In this document: positions 32,501 to 45,083 of the stretch, piece by piece
Layout of the letters: each line of letters begins with the position of its first letter
Numbering within the stretch: the stretch's first letter is position 1
Source of the DNA: Deinandra increscens subsp. villosa
Lineage: Eukaryota > Streptophyta > Magnoliopsida > Asterales > Asteraceae
Direction of reading: 5' to 3'
Assembly (NCBI GenBank): GCA_039602395.1
Contig: JBCNJP010000018.1
Span: 868,001-932,000 of the forward strand
Length of the DNA stretch: 64,000 nt
Notes under the pieces: model-generated
What the model was told of the DNA's origin: nothing
Seen by the model: only the letters and a program-made list of their open reading frames with translations
Databases searched by the model: none
Made by a program: the position numbers and the translations under genes

Positions 32501-35217
32501 AATTTCTAGACCCTAAGTTGTCTTATAACTTATAGGACTACTTATCTGTATCTGAACTGTATCACCTGGACCGCACTGCTGAAGTGAGTTTTCATGACCC
32601 CTTTCTTTTAACCGTTTAAATACTTCGGGGAGAATTCATATATCCATGATCATTTCCTGACAAATAGATTAACTGTTGTCTTATTTATTACATGAGCTTT
32701 TTCCATTAAAATCTTATTGTATCAAGCTATGATGAAATCCCACTATTAGTTGAATCCGATTAATTATAACAAGAAATGATGACCCGTGAATAGATCTATT
32801 GAGTTAACGTCCCTGTCCTGATTGGTTCCTCCAATCCTGACTCCCGTTCTATAGTCAAGATATACAGTTATATTGGCCATGCGGTATTGTTGGACATAAT
32901 ACCATGAGTGGGTAATCAGTTAGTTTCGGTATTTGATATGCGCTAAATTATACATATTTCTATATCAAATATTCCTCAAATTTTGGGTTATATCTGACTA
33001 ACTATTATCAAAATAGTGTTATATTTTTTTCTTTTTAGTTTTGCAGTGTAATCCAGGTGAAAATCACAAAAGAGGTAAAAAAACGCTCAAACATGAAGAA
33101 AACATGAAGACTTCGTGATTTTGTGCCAAGAACCAAGCTATGACCTTGCAAGATGGACTAGATGCCCTCATACAACCTTCTCTCGAGTCAAGACATAGTG
33201 GTAACCCCAAGACTCAACCACATCTCGAAACGCAACTGCTGAAAGACACCGGTGCGGTCAGGAAATGCCCTAAACTCCGCAGAAGCATATCTCGAGCTAG
33301 AAAATGAGTTACGGGACCCATGAATAGTATTTTGAGTATCTCGGCTAGAGGAAGATGATTTTTGGGTCAACACGCCCCATGCCATACTCTAACACGCGCC
33401 GTGTTAAACCTAAAAATTGACTTTTTTTGGCACACCCCATGCCCCACCAGGTACGCCCGTGCCCAATACCAGTGAAGCTCCACGTTGTGCCTCCGTACCA
33501 GTCTGCGCAACACGCCCCATGTGTTTGACATAGCACGGCCCGTGCTCCTTCAAGCACTCCCCGTGCCACTGACACCACTGGCAGAAGTGTAACACCCCGA
33601 TATTTCCATCTAGGTAATTACGTATCTTAATATGTTTACCTATGTGCTTTATTGTAAATACGTGTTAGAATTGGTAATAAATGAATAAAACATGTGCTTG
33701 TATGATAAACAGGTTTAGAAATGATGAGACATGGATGATTACGTCTCGTATACATGTTTAAATCATGACTATATGCTTATATATACATATTAATATACAT
33801 AACCCGAACCCTCGAGAATGTTAGAATTATGTTTAATAAGGTTTGCAACTTGCAGCCCAAGTTTTTGACAAATTGACCACCCTATCGTGTCAAATTCGAA
33901 GCTTAGTCACCCTAGGACGTGTTGGGACCAGATTTCGCACCCTTGGGTATACATTGGAGCTCTATTCCATCATCCAAACTCATTAATTTCGCAAAATCAT
34001 CAGCCAAAAACCCTATTCTGGCCGAGATTTTCTTTTGAGCAATTCACACACCTCATTTGGATTTTGGAGCTGAATTTCTACAATCGAGCATCTTAAGGTA
34101 TGATCTAAAATAACCTCTTTCAGTTTTGGCTAAATCGATCTCTAAGTATGTTTTCTAAAAATGTGTTAAAATTAGGGTTCTTGAGCTTGTTTTGTCAAAA
34201 TCGGGTGATCATGTGGGAATTAGGGTCTGAATTTTTGTAGGTAATCCTAAAATAATGTATTTTAAGAAAGCCCTAAGTTTAGTTCACAATTGGAAAAGGT
34301 TTGGTAAAGGTTTTGTTAACGGGTCAAAATTAGGGTTTTCATAACGTTACTCCGCCCAAATTGATCAAACGATGTTGAATTAAGCTTTGATCTTTTAAAG
34401 GATATTATAAAATGTTATAATGGATAATACCCTAAGTTGGTTTGAATTAAAAATGATTTGATCGATAAAACGAGAAATTTATGAAATTAGGGTTTCTAAA
34501 TATGATTATTTAATATAAAATAATCCAAAGGGTATGGGGGCTTGATTTTTGGCATAATAACATGTTTACATATAATATAAGCATATATAGAACTAAATTG
34601 GATAAATAATCAAGTAATGAAAATACCACGTTAATCGGATATTAGAAGTTCGTGTAGACCGGAAGGGTAGACGCTTGTACACTGTGGTTTCTTGCATAGC
34701 GAGAGTGTCGCATAAATCCCAACGGGGAAATGGCATACCTCCCTGGGCGATCCCGAAATGAGTGTCTACTTATAGGAATGCGCGTCTTCATAATTATCAA
34801 TAAAAGAAGATAATATGCCTCCAGGGGCAAATGGTCATTTTGACCCTTAGAAGTAAATAAACTTAATAATATATATTATTAAGTAAATAAGGTGTTAAAA
34901 TAAACATAAGAAGTGTTTATCATATAAAACCTTGCGTTAACATCGTACAATACGCAATTAGGTTAAATTTGAAGACGTAAATGAGGTTCTGACTGAATTA
35001 ATTGGCTTAAGAGAATAGGGTGAGGTTATTGTGAGAAGTTTAGTTTGGATAAGAAGGATAAGAAGGAATCATAGCCATTAAAATCTTCAATTAAATGAAG
35101 ATCTATGGCTTAAAATTTTCCTGGGTAAATTAGAGAGAAAAACTAAAGAAAATAAAAGATGGAAGGGTATTTTTGACTTTTTATCAAATTCCCCCCATTT
35201 TTTAAACCTTCATAACT
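27717..35217 (+). repeat. Tandem duplication of a 4.03-kb unit
   Basis: The unit starting 'aaaaatacaaattataaacc' at 27717 recurs at 31743. The gypsy LTR start within it recurs at 29563 and 33588, 4025 bp apart. A partial extra unit of about 190 bp lies between (31546-31740). Unit 2 lacks about 335 bp present in unit 1 (29820-30155). Unit 1 ends inside the left arm of the MITE that is complete in unit 2 (35018-36153). A unit is also present in copy II (59510-63320 plus short partial copies). Confidence 0.9.
29563..31545 (+). repeat. Truncated gypsy LTR, tandem unit 1
   Basis: It starts TGTAACACCCCCGATATTTCC, as does the LTR at 54252. It is preceded by 'ccactggcagaag', exactly as at 33588 and 61364, showing these three are copies of one insertion and not separate ones. 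It runs into the MITE left arm (from 31327) and stops at 'cttcataact'. No coding sequence. Confidence 0.85.
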
Positions 35218-36153
35218 TTTAGATACGACAATATTTTTTTAAAAAAATCACACCATAAAAACGAGCCTTTTTTTTATTTTTAAAACGCGTATAGTGTTGC
35301 TATATAAAAAATTAAATTTTTTTTACTCTTTTGATTGTATCAAAATGTTCATTTCATTGTGTCATTGTGTCGTTGTGCCATTGTGTCAAAATGTTCAGAT
35401 CATTGTGTCATATTGTGTCAAAATGTTCAGATCATTGTGTCATATGGTGTTAAAAACCGAAAGAGTAATTTTTTTTAATTTTATATATAGCAGCACAATA
35501 TATATACTTTTGACACGACGACACAATGACACAATGATCTGAACATTTTGACACAATGACACAATGATGTGTCAAAATGTTCAGATCATTGTTTCATATG
35601 ATGCAAAAAACCGAAAGAGTAATTAATTTTATATATAGCAACACTATATATACTTTTGACACGACGACACAATGACACAATGATCTGAACATTTTGACAC
35701 AATGACACAATGATGTGTCAAAATGTTCAGATCATTGTTTCATATTGTGCCAAAAACCGAAAGAGTATTTAATTTTATATATAGCAACACTATATATACT
35801 TTTGACACGACGACACAATGACACAATGATCTGAACATTTTGACACAATGACACAATGACCTGTGTCAAAAATCGAAAGAGTATTTTTTTTTCATTTTTT
35901 ATATAGCAACACTATATGCGTTTTAAAGATAAAAAAAATGCTTGTTTTTATGGTGTAATTTTTTTTAAAAAAATAATGTCGTATGTGAAAGTTATGAATG
36001 TTTAAAGAAAATGGGGGAAGTAGATAAAAAGTCAACAAAAGTGGCTAAGACTAAAATACCCCTCCTTCCTTTTTTATTAGATCAAGATCCAATGGCTGAA
36101 ATTCCTTCTTATCCTTCATTACCCAAAACAAACTTCTCATTTGAACCTCTCCC
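35018..36153. mobile_element. MULE-type MITE with long arms and an internal tandem array
   Basis: The left arm (35018 to about 35330) and right arm (about 35880-36153) are inverted copies sharing 'gagaagttt', 'ggataagaaggaat', 'gactttttatc' and 'acaccataaaaacgagc'. A perfect 10-bp direct repeat TAAGAGAATA flanks the element (35008-35017, 36154-36163). The middle is a 146-bp tandem array. Only the left arm is present in the truncated units at 31327 and 63124. Confidence 0.88.
35375..35875. repeat. 146-bp tandem array of TGTGTCAAAATG palindromes
   Basis: The string 'cttttgacacgacg' ends at 35520, 35666 and 35812, an exact 146-bp period. Each unit is itself palindromic: 'tgtgtcaaaatgttcagatcatt' is followed by its complement 'aatgatctgaacattttgacaca'. 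Confidence 0.9.
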
Positions 36154-37150
36154 TAAGAGAATAATGTGAGTTCTATGAGCCCACTTTTAAATATTTTAAA
36201 TGTTTACTATTTTTGGACTGATATACATGCAAAGTTATTAGTTTTAAAGTATTTGAAATAACATTTACCTGTTTTGTGTTAATACACATACGTGAAATAT
36301 GATAATGCTTATGACTGTTTTAAAGTTGTTCTTACCTGCTATGAACTCCTTTCGGGAAGTTTATAATGCACGGGTAATAAAGATATTAAACGTTTTCAAG
36401 TAAAGTTTTAAAAGGGAAATTTAGTTTTCCGGATAAAGAAAATAACCCTTGGGGTTAGTTTTAAAGTCTAAGCAAAAGATTGTCTATGTAAGAAGGAAGA
36501 CTGTGGTTGTACAACTAAAAGCGGGGAATGACGGTTCCCCGGGGTAGCGATGGTTACTCTATGACTGAAATTCGGGTGACGAAGGTTGCCCGATGAGCTA
36601 ACGTGGTTCCAATAGAAAATGCTTAGTTGAATGAATGAATGAATGATTTGATATAATTCTGTTATGTCTTATATCTGATAAATGTAAATGAATGAATGTT
36701 TTGGTATAACGCTGTTATGTTTTATACCTGATAAAGAAGCCGTTAGGCCTGAGCGTTGGAATAAACTTTCAAGAAAAGGTAACGCTTTTAGAAAAGTGTA
36801 GAACTCACCAGCGTAAGCTGATCCTTTAAAGTATGTATATCAGGTGATGTTAAGGATCCAAACATAAAGGAAAAAGCTAAAGTCTGAGCAGGGTGAGGTG
36901 GGCAAGCTGTTGTAATAAACCTATAAGCATGCTGGCATAGTAATGTAGATAGATATCTAAATAAACGTTATCTTTTATAGTTTTAGATAACCATTGAAGT
37001 AAACTTATCATACTTGTACTTGGCAATATATATTAATTAAAAAGTTTTAAATTTCCGCTGCTTTTATTATCTCTGTTGTACCTTGCGTTCATGAGTAAAT
37101 CCGACACGTGACCCCTTCCGGAGCCAAGTTTAGGAGTGGGTGTCACAAGT

Positions 37151-37163
37151 TGGTATCAGAGCC
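37151..37163 (+). other. tRNA-iMet primer binding site (gypsy element)
   Basis: TGGTATCAGAGCC sits three bases after the LTR terminus TGTCACA. The same site is used by the minus-strand elements at 17304 and 45784. Confidence 0.92.
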
Positions 37164-37610
37164 TTGGTTTAAGAGATTTATGTACTAAAAGCAGTATCTA
37201 GACTTAAACTAGGACTCTGGGAAAATAGTAAGATAAGATAGAATGCCAGCAGAATAGCTTGTGCCCATAAAAGAACGAGGTTGCATTTGATTAAAAGACC
37301 ATTTTACCTTTTTAGCGGGAAATTAGGGTTTAGTGATAACAAGCTGGATACCCCCCGTGCGTTGCGGCGGGGAGCTTGTTTTTAAACATGTAAATAATAA
37401 GAATAGCTAGTAATAAGATAATCAAAACGGTTCATTATAGAATCAGTTGATAGTCAAAATGATTCATTATAGAATCAGTTATAATAGTTATAGTAGTGGA
37501 AGTCTAAGTTGTTTTTTACAACAAACCAACCAAAGTTGTGAAATTAAACAAAAGAAGGTGATACTGGTTTGTTATGATTGTTGATAAGTAGGTTTTTATA
37601 ATTGTTTTAC

Positions 37611-38460
37611 CTTGATGTTTGGTGACTCTGACTGCAGCAACGGCTAAGATCTGACCGTGGATGTTCTCCTTGGTGAATGATAATGCACTTGATTGCCATA
37701 GAGTTAGAACGACTTCATATCCACTGCAATGATGCTAATTTATATTAGATAACAGATATGTAAGGCATCTATTTTACCTTATTTTTTGGTATTTTGGAGA
37801 CTGCTGTAAAGGTATACCTTTGGTCAAGGAGTGTCACTTTTACCATGTTGCAATTTTCCTTTTTCATCACTGAACACGTCCAAGGTAATCTCTATATGTT
37901 TGACAATTTGACAATGTAAGTTTATTTTTTTAATTCAGATGTAGTAAAGTTTCTAAAGGTTTAGCTAAGTACCTGTTAAGAATGGATACTTCGGTTTTGA
38001 ACATTCTTCAAGCATGTCATATGTGGCAAAGTTGAAGTATAACTTAGGTATATTTCTTTCTGTCAATGAAGTGACGACTGTCTTGTGTGCGATTAGAAGT
38101 GATGTGATGTGAAACACTGCTCGTCCAGTAGCTCAACAGAGATATGGTTACTGATTAAGTAGAAATTGTCCACTTTTATGATTGCATCTACTGTCTTGTT
38201 GCTTTTATCAAGCTTTGCTTCAATGGCATCACCCTGTTTACATAGAAATTGTTAAAGTGAGATTAATTAGTACATGTTTTTTTTTTGTTAGTTTAAGTAA
38301 TATGTATGTGTAATGTAGTTACCTTTGCATCTACTAAGAGATAGTATTGATCTTTGTTTTCTTGGCTTCCAGTGTAGGGTATGTATTTCCCTGTGAGTCC
38401 TACTACAATGGCAAAAGGTTTTAGATGTGGCTTGATATTTGCTATTCCTTTTGTTGTCAT
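37611..38460 (-). pseudogene. Replication protein A large-subunit-like gene, decayed
   Basis: Four exons with GT-AG borders can be drawn: 38460-38323, 38233-37973, 37891-37818 and 37723-37611. Their codons read as an OB-fold protein of the Helitron-associated RPA type: KPHLKPFAIVVGLTGKY, VDNFYLISNHISVELLD, IPKLYFNFATYDMLEEC, MVKVTLLDQR, GYEVVLTLWQSSALSF and ILAVAAVRVTKHQG. RPA binds single-stranded DNA; Helitron copies may help rolling-circle transposition. Damage: a frameshift in exon 2 around 38125 and two adjacent stops at the start of exon 3. It is transcribed in the Helitron's own direction. The N-terminal part and the zinc-ribbon C-terminus of RPA1 are absent. Confidence 0.8.
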
Positions 38461-40910
38461 TTTGGTTGATTTTCTAGCCTGTAAGATGAAAGTTGGTGGA
38501 GATAAAGAATGACATCAAGATAAATAGAATTCACCACATCTTCTGCTAGAAAGAAAGATGATAAAACATGTGTTTAAACTACCACCATAAACGATAGCAA
38601 CCACTTTACCAAAATGTCTGATTCTGTTTTAAACTCAGTTTCCTCATTCTAGTAAATATTTAAAAGTCAATTTTGATTCCGTGAGGTCATCTATATGGAT
38701 GTTGATGGAATATTAGTTACATTAAGTTAAAATGATGATGTTTTCTTACATTGATGTACATAAATGGATGATTAATCTAATACTAATCTGTGGATCAAAC
38801 CTTTTATAGCCATAATATCAAGGATGTTGATCATTCACAGCTAATGTGTTTTTCATAACTGGATTATCATCATTAACAAATAAAAGAAAGTCTTCTTTAT
38901 TGAAATCTCAAAAATAATACCATACGAACTATTAAAAATGCCAAAAACATCATATAGCATCCCCTTTTATCAGTGGTCATCCAAAATTAATCTATTGTGG
39001 GTTCTTTATAACCAATTAACTAAAAGTGACGATGATAACTTTTCTTCCAACCAAATATTTAGTACTGTTGATATTAAAATATTTGTAAATATAATAACTT
39101 TTTAATCGATTCATGAATTGTTTTTCACAGAACCACCACCTAAGATAAACAAATAATATAATGGTTGTATAAATGAAAGTGGGGAAACGAATGCTTACCC
39201 AAATCATGCAGATAAGGACATCGATTAGATGAAGATTCAGCACCTACAAAAGTAGAACAATTCATGACTTAATATGCTTCTCACCTATTTAGTTCACCAA
39301 GATACTAATCACATAATAGTCATGATACTCGTGAAATATTTTCTAATAGTACCTATATAAGAAGTTTCAACATTGTTAGAAATCAAAAAATGGTTTGAAC
39401 TTTTTAGAAGTGAACATGCTTTATATGGCTTTACTCATAGTATAGCTTTACTCATAGTATATGTTTTGTCACCACTTAACATGATTTGAACTTTTTAGAA
39501 GCCATAAGGCTTATGATTTACTATGTGATTCATTTGATATTAAGAAAAATATATACACTTAATCATATTGATTACTCATACACTTAATCTTTGACCTAAA
39601 CAAATCCTAGAGTATGTGCATAATTTCCATTACTCAGTTCTAGTTGCACCTAGGCCATGTGCATAATTTTCATTACTCAGTTCTTTTGCAAAGCTTTTCT
39701 TAACTTTCAAATGCCAATGTGAATTCATTAGAAGTTTGTACTCTCCTGTTGAACTTTAAAATTGGGTCTCCACTTTTTGGAATTTAACAATCAAAAGCCA
39801 AATCTTCTTAGTTCTGCACTTTAAAGAAATACTCCAATAGTGAATCCATTAGTAAGCTCCTATTTGATAACCAAGGATTGGTATGGTCACTTTCTTAAGG
39901 ACCACCAATGTGGTTAAAAAGGTAGTGAAGATTAAAAAAGATAGTACTTTGTTCATAATCAAAACTGACCCAAACACTTTCTTGAAGAAAACCCCGGGCG
40001 TCATGGCGGTGTCATACCTTTGAGCTTAGATAGTGAGATATCCACTCGGTGTCATACCTTTGAGCTTAGATAGTGAGATATCCATTGGCACTTAAAAAGG
40101 CAAATAAAATGAGAACAGGATCATTATATCCTAAGAAGAATTCATTGACAATACTCTAACAATTAAGCTGAGATTCCCAACATTCAAACATGGGATTTGT
40201 TATGAAACTAAATGACTCAAATTATTAGAAGAAACCCACCACTTACTCAACAGATTCTCAAAAATACAAACCCAAGTAATGGCAATGGGAACAAAGTCTT
40301 AATAACACAAACCCAAAGAGAGCCATGGTACACAACTCAATTGAAAGTCTGATACACAACTCAAGTCATACTAACCTCGGTGCCAATGAGAAATTGAATC
40401 CCTAAAAACGCTATATAGCAAATCCAAAGAGAACCATGGTACGATTTCTACTGCACACTCTACTATTGCTTGGCCACCGTCACAGTTAGGGTTTTTAGGT
40501 TCATCGAAGGCAGAAAAGCGGGAGACCAGAGCGCTGCCGTCATCAGTGGTGAAAACCCTAAACGGGTCTGCGACTGCCGTCGCGTTTGTGGCCCGATTCT
40601 GGTCCGATTCACACTCCACCGTCGGATCGCCATATCACCGCCATCGAACCACGGTTAGGTGGCCGTAAATGCGGCCGGAAGATTAGTCGGAAAACTCGTC
40701 GAAGATCGCCTGTAGGGTCACCGACTCTCAACCATCTTTCTAAATGTTATAGAGAGAGAAGAGATATGGCAGCGGTCTTAAATGGAAATGAAGATACACA
40801 TGGCAAGTAACAAAAGAAGAAAGTGGAAAGGTGTTAAATTGTAACTGGTGGAGAGCTCGTACAGTAAACTGTGAGAGGGATAACTCAATTAAAATTCTTA
40901 TATATATAAA
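38461..40910 (-). other. 5' part of the Helitron, no clear gene
   Basis: AT-rich sequence with no convincing exon. Positions 40371-40720 are GC-richer, with 'ccgtcgcg', 'cgccatcaccg' and a 'gaaaaccctaa' motif, like captured 5' sequence of a host gene, but no protein family can be named. A 40-bp perfect tandem duplication lies at 40007-40086. Confidence 0.45.
40007..40086. repeat. 40-bp tandem duplication
   Basis: The unit 'cggtgtcataccttt...gagatatccact' occurs twice in a row, 40 bases apart, with a single change near the end of the second copy. Confidence 0.9.
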
Positions 40911-42598
40911 TACGAACCCCGGGATCGCCCAGTGAGGTATGCCAGGCCCCAATTGGGGTTTATGCGACACCCTTGCTTTGCCAGAAACCCCAGAGTACAG
41001 GCGCCTACCCTTCCGGTCTGCACGAACTTCTATGTATCCGATTAATTTGGTATTTATAATACTTTATTATTCATCATTTCTGGGATCATATTCACTTATT
41101 ATATATAAACATGATCTAAGACCAAAAATCAAGTCCCAATATTTCCCGGTTTGTTTAATATTAAATAATCATATTCAAAACCCTAATTTTAGAATATTTA
41201 TCAAATAAATAGCAAGATCTTTTATTAAATGAAATAAATTTAGGGCTTTTACTTAAAATATTATTTTATAATATATCTTAAAAGATTAGCCCTAGCTTTA
41301 ACCCGTTTTGTTCAATTTTGGCAAAGCAACGTTTAGAAAACCCTAATTTTAAAGTATTTATTATATAAATATCAAAACAATTTATAAAATTGTAAAAACT
41401 TAGGGTTTTATTCATTATACTATATTATTATATTCCTCAAAATATCAGACCTTAATTCGACATCCTTTACTCAATTTCGGCAGAGCAACGACCCGAAAAC
41501 CCTAATTTTTGTATAGTTTTAGATCTCGATTAAAACAACAAAATTAATAGAAATTGATAGAGGGCTTTTGTAGAGCATACCAAAATATGTAGGACTGCAG
41601 GAGATCAGCTTGTAATACCTTCTGGATCGCTCGAATTTGAATGAAGAAGGTTCGGTTTAGAACTTTAGGGTTTTTGAGAGTAGAATTGGTGAATTGGCGA
41701 GTGATTATGGACGATTGGGCATGCTATTTATGGTGTTTGAAGTCGCAGGAGATTACTACAGGTGTAGGGGTGACTAATCTTTCAAAAACGACGTGTGGAG
41801 ATGCCAAACGTGGAGAACAAGTTCTTAAAAACAAAAATATGCGACCTGTGTCGGTTCGCGGTACATGACACCTCATTCGCGACCCGCGAAGCAACTTTGT
41901 GGAATTGGTAGATTTAGTCCCTGTACTTTTTATTTACATTTTGGCCCCCAGACTTCTACCAAACTGTTATTTTATGCTTTAAAACATTATGGGGCATATT
42001 TATAAAAGTTTCTAAGGCTCGGGACACGCTCGATGATATACATTTACGTACTTTTTATAATTTTCAATTATTTACACTTTTAGTCCCTTAACTTTTGTTT
42101 TATGCATTTTAACTCTGTTTCTTTCGATGTAGCTATCATTTTATGTTCTAAAACTTTGTTAAACATATTCTTAACATTCTCGAGGGTTTGGGTTGTGTAT
42201 AATAATATATATACATATATAATCATAAATTTACACACTTTACATTTTCTACGGCTTTAACTTTGCATAAATCATTATTTTATGTTACGAATCATGTTGA
42301 GACATATTTTTATTATATTTTAAGCCTTTAAATACTTATGATAATTATAATTACGTATAATATACGTTTGGCTTATAACTTTGCATAATTTACGGTTTTT
42401 ACAAACCGGGCCCAAATCACTATTTTGCGTTTTCCCGCTTCGTTATAACTTGGATTTTAGACCCGTTTTCGCTAATAGTCTTAATTTTTCGTCCTCAATT
42501 ATATTTCAAAATTTTTCCTCTTGACGTTTCCTCGGATGTCATGTGACAATTTCAGATGTGGATCAGGTTTTATGAACAGGTCAGTCACGGGTGTTACA
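40911..42598 (-). repeat. 3' LTR of the gag-only element (right part)
   Basis: Collinear with 46793-49371 apart from the hAT insertion there and a small deletion beside the Helitron. It ends CGGGTGTTACA (TGTAACACCCG on the minus strand), next to the polypurine tract. It includes the block 'gcgacacccttgctttgcc', the reverse complement of LTR sequence at 31005, 34700 and 62805, so the two LTR families are related. Confidence 0.85.
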
Positions 42599-44246
42599 GT
42601 CTCCCCTACTTCAGGAAATTTCGTCCCGAAATTAGAAAAGTGATTCGAGATAAGAGAAAGGAGTATATCAATGGTGATAGGGAATTTAAACAGCAAAAAA
42701 ATGTTCAGTTCTAAGTTTGATTCCTAATTCATTTTTAAAGTACCTTCGATGCTTATATATAGGGTATACCGCAGCTAACCCACCACATCTGTAATACTTT
42801 AAAAAATGCGCTAGTAACCTACAGAGAATCACCATTTCCATATAATAACGAATGAACTTAAGATCGTAGTGATACGATAGAGATTGAATAACATCAGATA
42901 TGATAGATTGTGATTACATGATTATCCGTAACCATCAGATTTATAGATTTGATTTATCTCCGTCTCCCCTACTTCAGGGAAAAGACCGGTGGAATATGAG
43001 GAGAGTGGTGGGGGTAACATGATTTACTTCTAAATTGTTGGAACTGATATTTTGACATTAAGTCAAGAATATCATTCCACACAATAAAATGGGATCACAG
43101 GTTTCTTAACAAGAGAACGTGTCGAGTATTGGTGAGCTAAATGGGTAGCGAGCCACATTCAATTCGCCTACGGGACGCGAGGTCTAGTTAATAATCTGGA
43201 TAAGATATTGGCTAAAACCTAAAATTAACGTCTATGACCAAAAGCAAATGCATGCTAAGCTAGCATCACATACAATTGTTTAGGTGTAGTATGTATAAGT
43301 CTTGGACTAGCCAGAGAAATTAGAGATACTTGATTAATCCGTTTGAGGAAAAGATAGTGATACAACACGAAATTACCATTTAAATGAATCACCATTCAAA
43401 TGATAACACGAATTGACCACTTGATATCGAAATGCAAATTATTGAATGAATCACCATTCAAATGATAATGCAAATTGGATATCATAATCTTTTCTTTATT
43501 AAGATCAATAAGGGAATCAAGACTAGATTAAATCATGATTTTGAGAAAGTTTAGGAATCACTAACGGATAATTATTCCGTATAGGGATAACGCCAATAAC
43601 GAGAATTGATCTTGAGGAGATAGGCGATTCTGTGAATTCTCTTGAAGATGTCGCTAATATAAGAGCTTTGATTTTTGGTGATTGAGTCCATCAGACTGGT
43701 GATGCACATTCGAGATGTATCATCTTTAATGAATGGGTGTTCCTCAAAGTGGGGAACTAGATCGAATGAATTTTGATAAAGTAATATTTTAACAAGGATG
43801 CCACGTATTCGTGAAGGACACGTATCTCTAACTTACTGGATGATTTATTGCCACGAACAGTCAAGTCTGAGTTACCTTGAATAGTTGAATGAGGAACGAA
43901 TTCCACGTGATGTCGAGACAGTCAATTTAATGATGACATTTGAACTTCCCGAGAGGCGTAGACGGGCTTGTCGGGGATTAATTCGTAATTAAGGATAACG
44001 GAAATTGAGGGTAATAGGTTTCTATCTGCTGATTAATCATAATGGAAGGTTTAAGAGAAATGAATATAAGAAATGATTGAGTAAGTAGGAGGACAAGAAG
44101 TAAAGAGTAAAACTCATATTCTGATATATATACAAGATGAACATCGATTGGAAGGATTACAAACTTTTATTACAAGGAAACCAATTTATTCAAGTATTAT
44201 CAAAGTCCAAACGATCTTCAATCATCGTTACTTCTTCCTTCAGGGA
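42599..44246 (-). other. Non-coding 3' interior of the gag-only element
   Basis: No pol-derived sequence is recognisable. The purine tract (CCTGAAGTAGGGGAGAC on the minus strand) is at 42599-42615, and a second similar copy lies near 42963. The motif AATCACCATT-x-AAATGATAA recurs at about 42828, 43385, 43440 and again at 46505 in the LTR. Confidence 0.55.
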
Positions 44247-45083
44247 TCATCCACGGCGAAAGTAGTAGTTGCTTGGAGTTTGATATTGTTGCTTCACAGG
44301 AGGGTTATCAGCGGCCTGTAGGGGACACATGTATTGTAGGTGACCAAAGTTTTCACAATGGTAACAATAAAACATGGAGGAGAAGGTATTCTGGATAGCA
44401 GCAACAACTTGAACAGGTACTTGTGTTATAGGTTGAACTATTGGAGGCTAGGCTCTTGGTGGTAGATGACAGGTCTTCTGGAAATGACCATATCGATTGC
44501 AATTATAAAACTTGCGGCAAGGTGAGACCATCGGGTGATGATGTTGACAGGTGTTACATAAAGGGTATGGTTCGGTATAAAGTTTCTTAGTTGGTGAAGT
44601 AGTAACAACTTGAATGGGTGCTTGTGTTACTAGTTGGATCATTGGGGTTCGAGCTGCTTGGTGACAAGTTGTACTTAAGTGGCCGAAACAATCACAGTTG
44701 TGACATGTCCAACATGCCACATTTGCGGGGTGATGACGATGACAAGTTTTGCATGAAGGGTGAGGACCCACGTAAGGTTTCTTAGCTGAATGTGTATCGA
44801 GAGTCCCATGGGTATCAGGAGTAGCAGGTATAACAGCTTTTGCAGGTATGGTCGTTTCATCAAGATGTTTAGCCTTCCCCTTCCTCTTCTTGGTTTTGGT
44901 AGCGGGACACTTGATGATTTTTAACCATCGAGGTAATTCAGTAGGATTCTTAGAGCCACCGCACTCCAGAGAGTTACACGCCTTACAGTGTTTGGGAGAG
45001 CAAGCAGGATTCGCAGTAGCATCATTGTTGACAAATATATCATTGAGGGTTTGTTGGAAAATGTTGGAGATGAAAGCTGCCAC
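44247..45083 (-). pseudogene. Gag-like protein with three zinc-knuckle modules
   Basis: A 211-residue frame (45083-44448) ends at a TAG and continues open in register for 66 codons to 44247. Knuckle 1 is CHNCDCFGHLSTTC, knuckle 2 is FYNCNRYGHFQKTC with the first cysteine replaced by F, and knuckle 3 (after the TAG) is CYHCENFGHLQYMC. Each is preceded by a similar spacer (IQLVTQAPIQVVTT, IVQPITQVPVQVVAA). Knuckles 1 and 2 also have an upstream C-x-x-C-x-x-HH motif. This looks like internal triplication of a nucleocapsid module. The capsid part is short or absent. RNA binding is the likely original role. Confidence 0.7.

Larger units (their letters stand above)
33588..37147 (+). repeat. 5' LTR of the gypsy element (3.56 kb with MITE)
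   Basis: TGTAACACCCCGATATTTCC at the start, GGGTGTCACA at the end, immediately followed by the primer site. Without the MITE (35018-36153) it is about 2.4 kb. Near 36630-36735 a roughly 57-bp diverged tandem repeat carries 'gaatgaatg..ttggtataa..ctgttatg'. The first 190 bases match the LTR at 54252 closely, then diverge through indels. Confidence 0.82.
37340..40910 (-). mobile_element. Helitron with an RPA-like passenger (3.57 kb)
   Basis: Insertion is between A (37339) and T (40911). The matching uninterrupted site survives in the partner LTR at 46792/46793 (gtgataA|Tacgaa), so both ends are exact. On the minus strand the 5' end is TTTATATATATAAG (consensus TC replaced by TT). The 3' end has a GC-rich hairpin CCCCGCCGCAACGCACGGGG and terminates CTTG (near CTRR). 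No target duplication is made, as expected. No Rep/helicase gene is present, so it is non-autonomous; it carries a decayed replication protein A-like gene. Confidence 0.85.

Noticed and set aside
40371..40619. 82-residue minus-strand ORF in the Helitron as first exon of the RPA-like gene
   Set aside because: No RPA-like text and no good splice link to the exon starting at 38460.
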